From Haloplanus natans DSM 17983 (GTDB lineage Archaea > Halobacteriota > Halobacteria > Halobacteriales > Haloferacaceae), in the NCBI RefSeq assembly GCF_000427685.1, contig NZ_ATYM01000004.1, positions 1 to 34,093 of the forward strand: 34,093 nucleotides of DNA, given 5' to 3'. The position numbers were made by a program, and so were the translations under genes. The notes below the pieces were generated by a model. It searched no databases, was not told the DNA's origin, and saw only the letters and a program-made list of their open reading frames with translations. Below, piece after piece: positions 8,228-16,433 of this stretch (position 1 is the first letter of the stretch; every line of letters begins with the position of its first letter).

Positions 8228-9948
8228 GCGCCCGTACTGATTCCGAGTCACAGAGCAAGGACTACCGGCAAGAAGACGAGGTCGAGATTTTCTTCCAGAT
8301 TGCGGCCGTGATGACGGCTGCACTGCTGTTGCCCTGGGTGTATGCCATCCTCGAACGCGCGAATTTCTACGACTTCAAATTCGACGGGTTACACCGGAGT
8401 CGCGCGCTCTGGCTCGTCCCCCTGTTCTATCTGGTGGGCGCAGTCGGCACTGTCCTGCTGTTTCCAGCGCATCTCCAGCTGTTCTGGGCGTTCCACGTCC
8501 TGCTGCTCGCACAGATCGCCGAAGTCCTCCTTCATCAGGCCGGCTATCTGACCGGCTTGTCGCTGCCGCTCATCGAGCAGTTCACGCCGCTCCGTGTGGG
8601 TGGCTTCGTCGTCGTACTCGGAAGCGCAGTGTATGCAGCCCAGCGACTGCGGAGTTGGGATACGGAACGCGAACTCCGTCGAATCATCGACGACGGGAAC
8701 TACGTCCTCCCGTTTCAGGGCCTCTCTGCAGCAAGTGATCGCATGAGTCTCTCGCGGTTTGTCCCGCTCCGCAAGGACCGATCGATTCTCGTCCTCGGAG
8801 AGACGGGCGCCGGGAAGACCGAGACGATCAAGCTCCTCACTCACCAGATGCAGGCCGGAACTGGCGATCCGTTCGTTGTCTTCGACTACAAAGGCGAATA
8901 TCAGGAGAACTTTGAACAGGACCACGATCACGAGAACCTGATCTACCTCTCGTCGACGGACGCAACCGAATACTGGAATCTCTTCGCCGAAATCGAACGC
9001 GAAGCCGATATCGACGAAATCGGCCGGGCGCTGTTTCCCCACACAGATGGGTCAGAATTCTTCAGCCAAGCTGGCCGCCAACTGTTCGTTGCCGTCGTGA
9101 CGTACCTTCATCGAGAAGCCCAGGCGAGCGATACGACACCGACGAACGCCGACCTCGTGGCGTTCGTCCAGTCGACGGATAAGCAAGAGATGCACGAGCG
9201 GCTCACGGACTATTCGGATCTCACTGCGGCAGCGTCGGCAATCGACCCGGATTCGGAACGACAGGCGGCCGGCGTCTACGCGAACTTCCAGCAAGTCATC
9301 GCTGACCTCTTCCGCGGTGATTTCGCAGAGGCAGGCGAATTTTCGATTCGCGAGTATATGAACGATCCACAGGGACGGACGTTACTGTTGGATTTCCCGA
9401 TTACAGAGAGCGATGCAGTCCAACCCGCGTTTCGGTTCTTCATCGACTGGGCGGCACGGTTTGCACTCGCGAACGAGCAGGACACGTACTTTGTCCTCGA
9501 CGAGTTTGCGCGGCTCCCTGGCCTCCGCAAGATCGGCGACCTGATCAATGCAGGCCGGGGCCGAAACACCCAGCTCTTGCTCGGTGTGCAGTCGGTCGCA
9601 CAACTCCACGACACCTACGGAAAAGACCGGGCGAACGCGCTGTTGAGCGGCCTCGTCCAATCAGTCATCATGCGCGTTGGCGATGCAGCGAGTGTTGAGT
9701 ACGCGCAATCACAGATCGGCCGTGAGAAACAGCACCGTTCCGTCCCTGTCCACGACCGCGACGGCCGCTCGGTTGGCCGGCAGGAGCTTCAAGATGAAAC
9801 CCATCCAATCGTCGAAAGCGATCTCGAACGCCTCAACGATGGCGAGGCGATCGTCGTCGTCCCCGACGGCTGGCTGCGCGGCCTAATCACCCGTTTTACA
9901 GCCATTCGGACGCAGCTCGAGCGGGCGCTTGAGCGCACACCGGAGTAG
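8224..9948 (+). CDS. VirD4/TraG-like conjugative coupling ATPase
   Basis: A 574-aa membrane-anchored DNA-pumping ATPase. Hydrophobic segments lie near residues 22-43, 61-80, 84-105 and 125-140. They are followed by Walker A GETGAGKT (192-199) and Walker B YFVLDEFARLP (about 422-432), with an all-alpha insertion between. Type IV coupling proteins bind the relaxase-DNA complex and drive it to a secretion channel. The start is GTG 8224, overlapping the relaxase stop. No mating-pair genes (VirB4, VirB6 or pilins) occur in the window. The element is therefore at most mobilisable from what is visible, or it uses a channel encoded elsewhere. Confidence 0.88.
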   Translation: MSARTDSESQSKDYRQEDEVEIFFQIAAVMTAALLLPWVYAILERANFYDFKFDGLHRSRALWLVPLFYLVGAVGTVLLFPAHLQLFWAFHVLLLAQIAEVLLHQAGYLTGLSLPLIEQFTPLRVGGFVVVLGSAVYAAQRLRSWDTERELRRIIDDGNYVLPFQGLSAASDRMSLSRFVPLRKDRSILVLGETGAGKTETIKLLTHQMQAGTGDPFVVFDYKGEYQENFEQDHDHENLIYLSSTDATEYWNLFAEIEREADIDEIGRALFPHTDGSEFFSQAGRQLFVAVVTYLHREAQASDTTPTNADLVAFVQSTDKQEMHERLTDYSDLTAAASAIDPDSERQAAGVYANFQQVIADLFRGDFAEAGEFSIREYMNDPQGRTLLLDFPITESDAVQPAFRFFIDWAARFALANEQDTYFVLDEFARLPGLRKIGDLINAGRGRNTQLLLGVQSVAQLHDTYGKDRANALLSGLVQSVIMRVGDAASVEYAQSQIGREKQHRSVPVHDRDGRSVGRQELQDETHPIVESDLERLNDGEAIVVVPDGWLRGLITRFTAIRTQLERALERTPE

Positions 9949-9975
9949 TGACTAGAGAGCGATCAGGGATCTCGG

Positions 9976-10218
9976 CTAGCGCTCCGGATCAGTGATCCGA
10001 AGTTCGCCATCGACCTCGTAGAGCCACCCGGAGTTGAGCAGCCGTTCGATAACGTACTCCGCATCAGCCGTTTCATCCGGGAAGTCCTCAGCAGCGAGCA
10101 GGAGGTCCTTGGCCTGGTCCTGCGAGAGCTCCGTCTGCTGATCCAGCGTCCCCGACACAAGGATCTGATAGGCATCCTCGATCCAATCGGGCAGCGACCG
10201 GGGTTCGTTTGACCACAT
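9976..10218 (-). CDS. Small acidic hypothetical protein
   Basis: I do not recognise this 80-aa protein. It is acidic, predicted mostly helical, and ends with a short strand-rich stretch (SGWLYEVDGELRITDP) reminiscent of a winged-helix tip. Composition and codon use match haloarchaeal coding DNA. It is convergent with the coupling-ATPase gene, whose stop lies 28 nt away. Confidence 0.55.
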   Translation of the reverse strand: MWSNEPRSLPDWIEDAYQILVSGTLDQQTELSQDQAKDLLLAAEDFPDETADAEYVIERLLNSGWLYEVDGELRITDPER

Positions 10219-10369
10219 CGTCAGATCTCAGATGGCTAGTGCTTCGTGTCACAGCCAATTAAGAGCCGCTGTCTGGGAACTACGTGGTCCTCACTCTCGG
10301 GTTCCCTCCATCCTCGAGAGCCGTCGAAGAGGTCGGACCTCGAAATCGATCGTAGCGATGCAGGCGGAA

Positions 10370-10747
10370 TTACGGAGAGTCGTGGACTGGCTCGAGGATG
10401 CCGACCGCGCTGAACCGGACGTCGACGGCGCCACAGCCAGCGCAGTCGTCGACGAACGCACAGACCTGCAACGAAGTCTCTAACTCTCGGAGGGCCCCAC
10501 ACACCGAACACTCGTACGAGGTCCGATATCGAACGGGTATTCGACTATCTCTTTCTTGCGTGTGGGGCGCTGTTGTCGACGATGGCTCTTGGTTGTGTTC
10601 AGGTGCCGTGTCTGCTTGGCCTGGATCGGACTGGTCGGGTGAACCGTGCCACATGTCGTCGGGGAGACTGTCGTAGAGTCGATCGGGGTCGCTGTCAGTG
10701 TCGTCGACGGGGACAGCGTCAGCTGGTCGTGTTGGTTCCGCTGATTC
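10370..10747 (-). pseudogene. 3' part of an ORF split by an in-frame TAG; Cys-rich domain
   Basis: This reading frame directly continues the gene at 10748-10996 after a single TAG and stays open for 125 codons. The encoded segment is acidic and Pro/Thr-rich, then basic, and ends in a Cys-rich module: CSVCG near the middle and CAGCG about 20 residues later, probably a zinc ribbon. An internal ATG at 10654 could start a separate 94-aa protein. The uninterrupted frame across the 93 nt between TAG and that ATG, with the same base composition, suggests one ancestral gene of about 208 residues broken by a nonsense mutation. I cannot exclude two adjacent real genes. Confidence 0.55.
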
Positions 10748-10996
10748 CTAGTGTGTTTCTGACCCGGCATCGTCGACACCAGCAGAGCGATCAGTCGGTG
10801 GGAAGGCTGTCGTTGACGCGCTGATCGCGACGTACTCCGTACTGTCGTGGAGTTCGCCATCGATTGCAGCGGCGAGTTCAGCGAGGGGGTTCGCGATCTG
10901 TGGCTCGGCATAGTTCTCGACACCCGTCTCGAATAACCAGTCGCGAAAGGCGGTTGCTGTCTCAACGTCGAGCGTAAACGATGGGGTTGGTGACAT
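10748..10996 (-). CDS. Small hypothetical protein, possibly the truncated 5' half of a longer gene
   Basis: An 82-aa acidic protein beginning MSPTPSFTLDVETATAF and ending at TAG 10748-10750. It contains two short helices and the phrase NPLAELAAAIDGEL, then strand and low-complexity residues. No known family is recognised. It is followed in the same frame by the Cys-rich segment at 10370-10747, so it may be the N-terminal half of an interrupted gene. Confidence 0.5.
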   Translation of the reverse strand: MSPTPSFTLDVETATAFRDWLFETGVENYAEPQIANPLAELAAAIDGELHDSTEYVAISASTTAFPPTDRSAGVDDAGSETH

Positions 10997-11384
10997 CAGT
11001 GACTCGCTCCATCCCTCTTGGGAACAACAAACCAGCGCTCACCCGCTATCCACCAACCGACGAGTGACAGTAGTGGTAGTGAGGTTGTAGGATGCCGTTG
11101 AATGGGCGTACAGCTATTTGTTTCAGGGATATCAGAGCCGAACCTATCACTACGTGGGTGTGCCTATTGGCTGCCGGAGATTCTACCACTTCAGAGAGCT
11201 GTTCTGATAACCGTGCGAGATACAGAGCGCATATCTTGCAGATAATTACGATTGTTCGGACGACGACGAGCTCCCCGTTTTGATCCTGCAATTGTGAGGG
11301 CTTCAACGTCCCTAACCGGAGCGTCGATGAGAAGCAATCAAATAGGGCTGGTTGAGAACCTCTGTTCGTGGACGGGGTCGTGGA
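10997..11384. other. Intergenic stretch with no supported gene
   Basis: About 390 bp without a convincing gene. Open frames here lack the acidic composition of the neighbours. A/T content is higher than in flanking genes. I see no inverted-repeat element or CRISPR-like repeat in it. Confidence 0.6.
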
Positions 11385-11765
11385 TTATTTATTAAGAGGG
11401 GTGACAAGCTTGTACGATTCGACGAGAGCTTCTTCGACTTCTTCTGGTATCTCGTCCTCTTCGTCAAGCATACGAGAATAATTGAAACTCCCGTCCCAAC
11501 TTTCCGTCTTGTCGAAGTTGGAGTCTCCGATAATAACCTCGGGGGTTGAGCCGTAGACGCTTATCTTTGCCGATGGATCAACGTATACACGCGGCCCCGG
11601 CGTCACCGCCGCGAACAGGCTACCTCGTCCCTTACCGTCGGGGTAGAAACTGTAACCGTTAGTCCGTTCCCGCGTGTGGACCGGGAGTAGTTCTTCTACA
11701 CGGTCGCGGATGTCTTCCATAATTAACGTCGACACCTTCTCAGTTCGGAAGTCATCTAACGCCAT
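11385..11765 (-). CDS. Hypothetical protein (126 aa)
   Basis: I do not recognise the family. The protein begins MALDDFRTEKVSTLIMEDI, has a central strand-rich part (SLFAAVTPGPRVYVDP, then VYGSTPEVIIGDSNFD) and an acidic C-terminal helix. On the minus strand TGATAATACA lies about 20 nt upstream of the ATG, a plausible TATA box for a nearly leaderless transcript. Codon use is slightly less GC-biased than in the cas genes. It is isolated, with gaps of about 390 and 560 bp on either side. Confidence 0.55.
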   Translation of the reverse strand: MALDDFRTEKVSTLIMEDIRDRVEELLPVHTRERTNGYSFYPDGKGRGSLFAAVTPGPRVYVDPSAKISVYGSTPEVIIGDSNFDKTESWDGSFNYSRMLDEEDEIPEEVEEALVESYKLVTPLNK

Positions 11766-12325
11766 GTCTTCAGGATTGTATTATCAGATAGTAAAACACA
11801 CGAATCGAATAACCGACACTAGGATGCCTAGACAAAGAGATTAGCTAGGTCAACTAGTATCACATAGCAAATAGGCCGTCGATTTATCCCTATCGAACTT
11901 GGCCGTCTCACGGTAAATGAATCCCAGCATGTCTGCCGCTATCCCCCTGGCGACTGTCTGTTCGGCCTCTGCTTGCCCTCTTTGTTCGACGTACGGCAAT
12001 ATTTCCCCCTTTGAGGTGTGTCACGCCATCCGGTAAACGTCATAGTTTACGACAGATATCGACATTCCTCTCGGATTTGCCTGACGCATATGCTAACTTC
12101 ATCCTCTACATATTTCACCGGTCTTCTGATAGAGTTCAGAGAAATCGTTACGCATCACGGTGCGTGTGCACTCTGTATTGACCAGTGTAGGCATAGCGAA
12201 GAATGAGTAGATGCTGTTATCAGGTTGTGGCTGCCGGCCGACCGGAGGGAGGCCGGGAGCGGAGGGTGGGGAGGTGGGGCGTCTACTGGGCGGTGGTCGC
12301 AAGAAAAAACGAGGGAGGAGTTCGC
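11766..12325. other. A/T-richer intergenic region with no supported gene
   Basis: About 560 bp between the 126-aa gene and the 3' end of the TFB gene. Possible reading frames are short and not haloarchaeal in composition. The right third turns GC-rich close to the TFB stop. No tRNA, CRISPR repeat or dispersed inverted repeat was found. Confidence 0.55.
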
Positions 12326-13408
12326 TCAGTGCAGGGTGTCCGGCTCCTGGTCGAGGATGACACCCGGGTCTTTCGTTCCGTGTCTGGCCTCGTAGGCGTC
12401 GACGAGCTCGCAGTTGTACCGGCTGATCCGGCTCGTCGATGTCGGCACGACCGTACTGGTCGCCGCCGCAACCTGCTTGTGGGTGAGATGCTTCTGAGGC
12501 GTCAACCGATCGGCACCATAGAGTGCCGCCGCCGCGATGGTGAGCCGCGACGTCCCCGGCCCGACCGGCTCTTGATCGCCCAGCTTCATCAGGTGGTGTG
12601 CCAGCCGCCACGTCCGCACGGCTGCACTCCCCGGGATGGCGTCGTCATCGAGCGCGTCCACGACCGTCATCACCGCGTTCGGTCGGGTAACGGAGACAGT
12701 GTCGACCCCGAGTTCACACCGAATCTTCCGCGCCGCAGCACACACCCGCTCGTGAGGTGCCTTCGTGTAGGTCGCCACGTCGACGTCGATTGCCTCGCGC
12801 TCAATCCGCGACTCGCGCGCTGCGAGGAGCATGGCACCGCCCGCGAGTGCCTCCCAGGCCATCCGCCCGCCGGCCAACCGCGCCTCTGAGGCGCGTCGGA
12901 GGTATCGTGCCGCCGTCTTGACGACGTGCCCCGGCAGCCCCAGGTTGCCGCCGATCATCTCGATATCGCGCAGCCCCTCGTTGAGCCGCTTCGTCCGCTT
13001 GCGACCCTCACCGAACTGGTAGCGCTTGTGCCACTTCCGGAGACGCTGGAACTTCTTCCACTGCTTGTTACTGAGCGGATTTCCGTGTCCGTCAGTGCTC
13101 TTCGTTATCTTCGTGTGGAGGCCCTTGTCCGTCCGCAGCGGGTCCACCGTCTCGATGCTCTGCTCAGCGTTCCCGATCATCCCCAGATCGCCCAGCGTCG
13201 GGCTCCGATCGACCCACTCGGCCGCGACGACCAGGCCACAGTCCGTACAGAACGACTCCTCATCGTGGGTCACAACTCGACCCTCGCACTCCGGGCACGC
13301 CGACCGGGCCGCTGGCTCTCGCTCGACGACCGACTTCTCGGACGCCTCATTGTTCTCGGATGCCTGTTCGACCGAAGATTCATACCGTACAAAGCTCGTA
13401 CTTGACAT
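12326..13408 (-). CDS. tfb: Transcription initiation factor B (TFB), divergent
   Basis: A 360-aa archaeal TFIIB homologue. The zinc ribbon uses C38, C41, C54 and C57 (CPEC then CTDC). A linker carries GNPLSNKQWKKFQRLRKWHK, the usual TFB pre-core segment, followed by two cyclin-like repeats (about 150-245 and 255-345). TFB binds the BRE and TBP-TATA complex and recruits RNA polymerase. The B-reader region after the ribbon (VVAAEWVDRSPTLGDLGM) departs from the common form, so promoter-opening behaviour may differ. I chose ATG 13408; GTG 13420 would add four residues. Haloarchaea encode several TFBs, and plasmid-borne copies can steer subsets of promoters. Confidence 0.92.
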   Translation of the reverse strand: MSSTSFVRYESSVEQASENNEASEKSVVEREPAARSACPECEGRVVTHDEESFCTDCGLVVAAEWVDRSPTLGDLGMIGNAEQSIETVDPLRTDKGLHTKITKSTDGHGNPLSNKQWKKFQRLRKWHKRYQFGEGRKRTKRLNEGLRDIEMIGGNLGLPGHVVKTAARYLRRASEARLAGGRMAWEALAGGAMLLAARESRIEREAIDVDVATYTKAPHERVCAAARKIRCELGVDTVSVTRPNAVMTVVDALDDDAIPGSAAVRTWRLAHHLMKLGDQEPVGPGTSRLTIAAAALYGADRLTPQKHLTHKQVAAATSTVVPTSTSRISRYNCELVDAYEARHGTKDPGVILDQEPDTLH

Positions 13409-13420
13409 TGGTTCTTGCAC

Positions 13421-14146
13421 CGAACCTGAAGGCGCTCACGCGCCCGACCGCGATGCTACAACATCGCGGATTTCTCGACGACGACAACCCGACAGACTCG
13501 TCTGCGCGCTCTCGCTCGCGCCTTCGCGAGCGCCCTTGGGCGCGAGCGAGAGCGCGCCCGAGACGTCCGACCATCCAGCACCGCGCGCCGACCCGCCCGG
13601 AGCGAGCGGCCAGCTTTAAGCCGTTTCTCGTGTCCGGCCCGGACTGCGGGTCCGTGTCCAGGGCGACGGTCGTGAGCACGGCGAGTCGTGGCGTGACTCG
13701 CCGCGCGGAACGGCCCAAAGCGCTGGAACGCGAAAGCCCGCGAGGGGCGCAACCGAAAACGCGCTTAATGCTGGCGTCGAGACCAGATGCACTTTAGCCC
13801 GGAACGGGCGCGGGCGGTGCGGAGAGCGCCCGCACGCCCGGAATGGTCGGTCGCGAGCGACGCGGAGGGCGGCAGCGGCGAGCGGGGCGGGCCGCGACGA
13901 CCCACCTAGCTAACCGATTCCGACACTCGAGGAACCAGCTGATCTCCTGGTGGACTCAGAAAGGGCGAGGACGACTCGGTCGTCCCCCGACCCCGCAAGC
14001 ACCGAGCGACGAAGGAGCGAGACGCGCAGCGGCGTTCTCGTGAGCGCAGCGAACGAGGGCCAGCGAGACGCAGTCTCGCGCGGTCGCGGGATGCCGAGGG
14101 CTTTCGAGGGCGTCCACTCACTGTATTTATCAGGTCCGATGGCGCT
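13421..14146. other. GC-rich intergenic region with no supported gene
   Basis: About 725 bp of very GC-rich DNA between divergent genes tfb and the CPBP protease. Frames that stay open here encode Arg/Ala-rich, basic sequence, opposite to haloarchaeal proteins, so I reject them as genes. Motifs such as CGAGCGAG recur, and one perfect 19-bp hairpin occurs at 13504-13557. The promoters of both flanking genes must lie in this stretch. Confidence 0.6.
13504..13557. repeat. Perfect 19-bp inverted repeat
   Basis: GCGCGCTCTCGCTCGCGCC at 13504-13522 is exactly complementary to 13539-13557, with a 16-bp loop. It sits in the noncoding region upstream of tfb. It could form a strong hairpin in RNA or a cruciform, but has no T-tract typical of a terminator. 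Confidence 0.8.
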
Positions 14147-14983
14147 ATGTTGGATATGGGATTCGGACCGAGCATTTCGGCTCCGACCATAACAGGAACA
14201 CAGGTCGTCTACCCAGCACGGCTCCTTGCAGCGTGGGCCGTACTCACTGTCACGGGGCTTGTTCTTGAACGCGTCATCCGCCGGATCCAATACTGGATTG
14301 TCAAGATTACTGGAACGCATACATTCGGCTGGTACTCGTTCCTTCACAGCGATCACCAAGACGACTTGAGAGAGACGGAGACGTACACGGTTGCGGATCT
14401 CAAGGACCGACTCGACTGGGAACGCAAGTGGTGGCGTCGAACAACACAGCGAGGCGTCCGCGCCGTCGTGATCGCGCCGGTGGTCGAGGAACTCACGTTT
14501 CGCGGCGGCCCATACCTGCTGGCGGTAACCTTGGGCGTCGCTCAACTCCCACTGTTGGTCGCTGGGTCAGTCCTGTGGGCGTTCCTCCATACCCGAAATC
14601 CACGCCGCTACCGCCGGGGAACCCTCCCGGTGTTCGTCAGCGGATTGTTGAGCCTGTATCTGTGGCTGATAGGGCTCTGGTGGCTGGCGATCCTGGTGCA
14701 TGCAGGCAACAATCTGGTTGCGATAGCGCTGGAAGCCAGCGAGAAGTGGTGGCGGCGCTGGCAGCATTCGTTCTCACCAGGCGAAGAATACACCGTGACA
14801 GTCGACGACCGGAGCCCACAACCGGATCGTCATGGCCTGTATCGGGCGTACACACCGGCTGACGAAACACTCCACGTCGCCGACGTCGAACCGGGTGAGA
14901 CGACGCGGGTGCGAGTGGCAACAACGGTTGGACTCCACGGCTACGCGTATCCCATCACCGACTCGGGCCAAGAACCCGACTGA
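14147..14983 (+). CDS. CPBP-family (CAAX protease / bacteriocin-processing) intramembrane protease
   Basis: A 278-aa membrane protein with the CPBP signature EELTFRG near residues 113-119 (the Glu pair and Arg of motif 1), FLHTRN near 147 (motif 2) and a hydrophobic C-terminal segment with HAGNN near 186-190. These residues form the intramembrane glutamate-protease site. Several hydrophobic helices surround them, and the last 70 residues form a soluble acidic tail. The family cleaves prenylated proteins or bacteriocin precursors, and some members take part in abortive infection. The substrate here is unknown. I start at ATG 14147; ATG 14156 is an alternative. The stop is 7 bp before inverted repeat copy 3. 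Confidence 0.82.
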   Translation: MLDMGFGPSISAPTITGTQVVYPARLLAAWAVLTVTGLVLERVIRRIQYWIVKITGTHTFGWYSFLHSDHQDDLRETETYTVADLKDRLDWERKWWRRTTQRGVRAVVIAPVVEELTFRGGPYLLAVTLGVAQLPLLVAGSVLWAFLHTRNPRRYRRGTLPVFVSGLLSLYLWLIGLWWLAILVHAGNNLVAIALEASEKWWRRWQHSFSPGEEYTVTVDDRSPQPDRHGLYRAYTPADETLHVADVEPGETTRVRVATTVGLHGYAYPITDSGQEPD

Positions 14984-14989
14984 ACTGTC

Positions 14990-15030
14990 TTAACCAACAG
15001 TAGAGTGGAATGGCTGCCAGTGTTGGTTAA
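14990..15030. repeat. Dispersed inverted repeat, copy 3 (41 bp)
   Basis: Exact arms TTAACCAAC (14990-14998) and GTTGGTTAA (15022-15030) around 23 bp. It fills the gap between two convergent genes. The right arm provides the stop codon of the HEAT-like gene on the minus strand. Confidence 0.9.
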
Positions 15031-15626
15031 CAGAACGACGGTCTTGCGATAGCATCAACCACGCCACCGGTTCCTGAAATTCGGTAGATACCGCAGGGCT
15101 TCTCTGCGTGAAAAGCGACGTTCTCGTAGGCCTCTTCGATGTGTTTCTGTGGGGCGTCGTCATGCTTCGCTGCAAGCGCCTCTAACTCATCGACCATCGT
15201 CTGGAGTTCATCGTCTGCCCCGATCATCTCGGCAGACAACGCTAAGTCTTTGAGCGCCTTGGCGGCGGCTCGTCGCACTCGTCCGTCGTCGTCGACGAGT
15301 GCCTCCACATAGAGCGCTCGCAGCTGGCGGCGATGCGTCGCAATGTCGTCGAGTGTCCACTCGCCAGGCAACGCGTTATCGGTGATGTCGGCCCCGACTG
15401 TCCGAATCGCAAGTCGTGGGTACAGCGCGGCCGCAAACCGAATCACGGACTGCCGTTGATAGCCGTCATCGCCCTCGTACAGATCACGACACAGCTCGAA
15501 GCAGTCGTTGAACAGCACGGCTCGCTCCTCGAGGTCCATGTCCTCGACCTCGTCGATGGAACGATTCACGCGCGCGGTATCACCCGACGACAGCGCAGCG
15601 CGGAATGCTTCCGGTGTCTGGTCCAT
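15027..15626 (-). CDS. HEAT-repeat-like helical protein
   Basis: A 199-aa acidic, almost wholly helical protein. The segment YVEALVDDDGRVRRAAAKALKDLA is a good HEAT-like unit, with at least one more weaker unit before it. HEAT-like proteins are scaffolds for protein or nucleic-acid contacts and no enzymatic motif is visible. Its stop codon lies within inverted repeat copy 3 and it is convergent with the protease gene. Exact function unknown. Confidence 0.65.
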   Translation of the reverse strand: MDQTPEAFRAALSSGDTARVNRSIDEVEDMDLEERAVLFNDCFELCRDLYEGDDGYQRQSVIRFAAALYPRLAIRTVGADITDNALPGEWTLDDIATHRRQLRALYVEALVDDDGRVRRAAAKALKDLALSAEMIGADDELQTMVDELEALAAKHDDAPQKHIEEAYENVAFHAEKPCGIYRISGTGGVVDAIARPSFC

Positions 15627-15799
15627 AGTCGTCGTTCCGTTGCCACTCGTGTAACTCCTCGGGGGACGAGGAGAGCAATGAGATAGCAGGAGATGGAGAG
15701 ATTGTAGCCGTGATCGCTATCGATGACGAACCGCACTCTAGAACTGCACGCGAACACGAGGAACGGACATACTTGTACCGACGGGCGGTAGTGACCGCT

Positions 15800-16096
15800 A
15801 TGACGGGCGACGATACGCCGGTGGAGCACTATGCGTTGGGCGAGCCCATCGATCTCCGCTCAGCGCTTGCGGCAGCTGGGATCGAATATCTCGACCTCGA
15901 CGACCAGCGAACGATTGTGATCTATCAGCAGGCGATTCTCATGCGGATCGCCACAGAAGGATCGGCAACGACAGCGCAGGCGTTCGACGTCGAATTCTGG
16001 AAGGAACCGCCGACCGACCCTGACCGTGATCCTGACTCGCTGTTCGCTGCATTCATCGATGAGCTGGTAGCGACTGCTGAGACGACCCGTCGTTGA
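15800..16096 (+). CDS. Small acidic hypothetical protein (98 aa)
   Basis: From ATG 15800 the protein begins MTGDDTPVEHYALG and continues with helices rich in Ala, Asp and Glu. A GTG at 15710 would add 30 residues that are more basic and less convincing. The sequence IVIYQQAILMRIATEG and the acidic C terminus have haloarchaeal composition. No family is recognised. It is divergent from the HEAT-like gene and points towards orc1. Confidence 0.55.
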   Translation: MTGDDTPVEHYALGEPIDLRSALAAAGIEYLDLDDQRTIVIYQQAILMRIATEGSATTAQAFDVEFWKEPPTDPDRDPDSLFAAFIDELVATAETTRR

Positions 16097-16152
16097 GTGG
16101 CCGATACACAAAGTAACATAGCGGTACTGTAACCGAGTTTACGCGGTTCACG

Positions 16153-16170
16153 CCCGTCGTGAACGACGGG
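16153..16170. repeat. Short hairpin, possible IS200/IS605 end remnant
   Basis: CCCGTCG (16153-16159) pairs with CGACGGG (16164-16170) around a 4-nt loop. The hairpin is preceded by GTTCACG and followed by ACTCTCTCGC. The layout resembles the subterminal palindrome at the right end of haloarchaeal IS1341/TnpB-type elements, but no transposase or TnpB gene is adjacent. If correct this is a scar. The identification is from memory of such ends and is weak. Confidence 0.3.
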
Positions 16171-16295
16171 ACTCTCTCGCTGTAGAAAGGTAGGATACTT
16201 CGGTGACTGGGCGACCGATGCCTTGCACCGTGTCGCTGTCTGTGGTTGGGAACTCACTCGTAACGAGGGGTGTTCACTGGAAACGTGGTCTGGTA

Positions 16296-16336
16296 TTAAC
16301 CAACAGATAGAGACAATAGGCGGTTGTGTTGGTTAA
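16296..16336. repeat. Dispersed inverted repeat, copy 4 (41 bp)
   Basis: Exact arms TTAACCAAC (16296-16304) and GTTGGTTAA (16328-16336) around 23 bp. It lies between convergent genes, about 100 bp beyond the orc1 stop. Confidence 0.9.
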
Positions 16337-16433
16337 GCAGGCTATGAACGGAACGGCGAGCGACTCGAGGTAGTCCGGAAGGTAGCACCAGTGATCGAAC
16401 GGGGCAATCGAGAGGAACACCGGCCGTCCAGAT

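Larger units (their letters stand above)
16097..16433. other. Convergent intergenic region between the 98-aa gene and orc1
   Basis: About 340 bp without a supported gene. It contains the CCCGTCG hairpin and inverted repeat copy 4. The rest shows no further structure that I can recognise. Confidence 0.6.

Noticed and set aside
10748-10750. TAG as a pyrrolysine codon
   Set aside because: No pyrrolysine genes are visible and haloarchaea generally lack the system. Nonsense mutation or two genes is simpler.
13380-14043. Long frames in the GC-rich region between tfb and the CPBP protease
   Set aside because: Products are Arg/Ala-rich and basic, unlike the acidic real proteins, and show no motifs.
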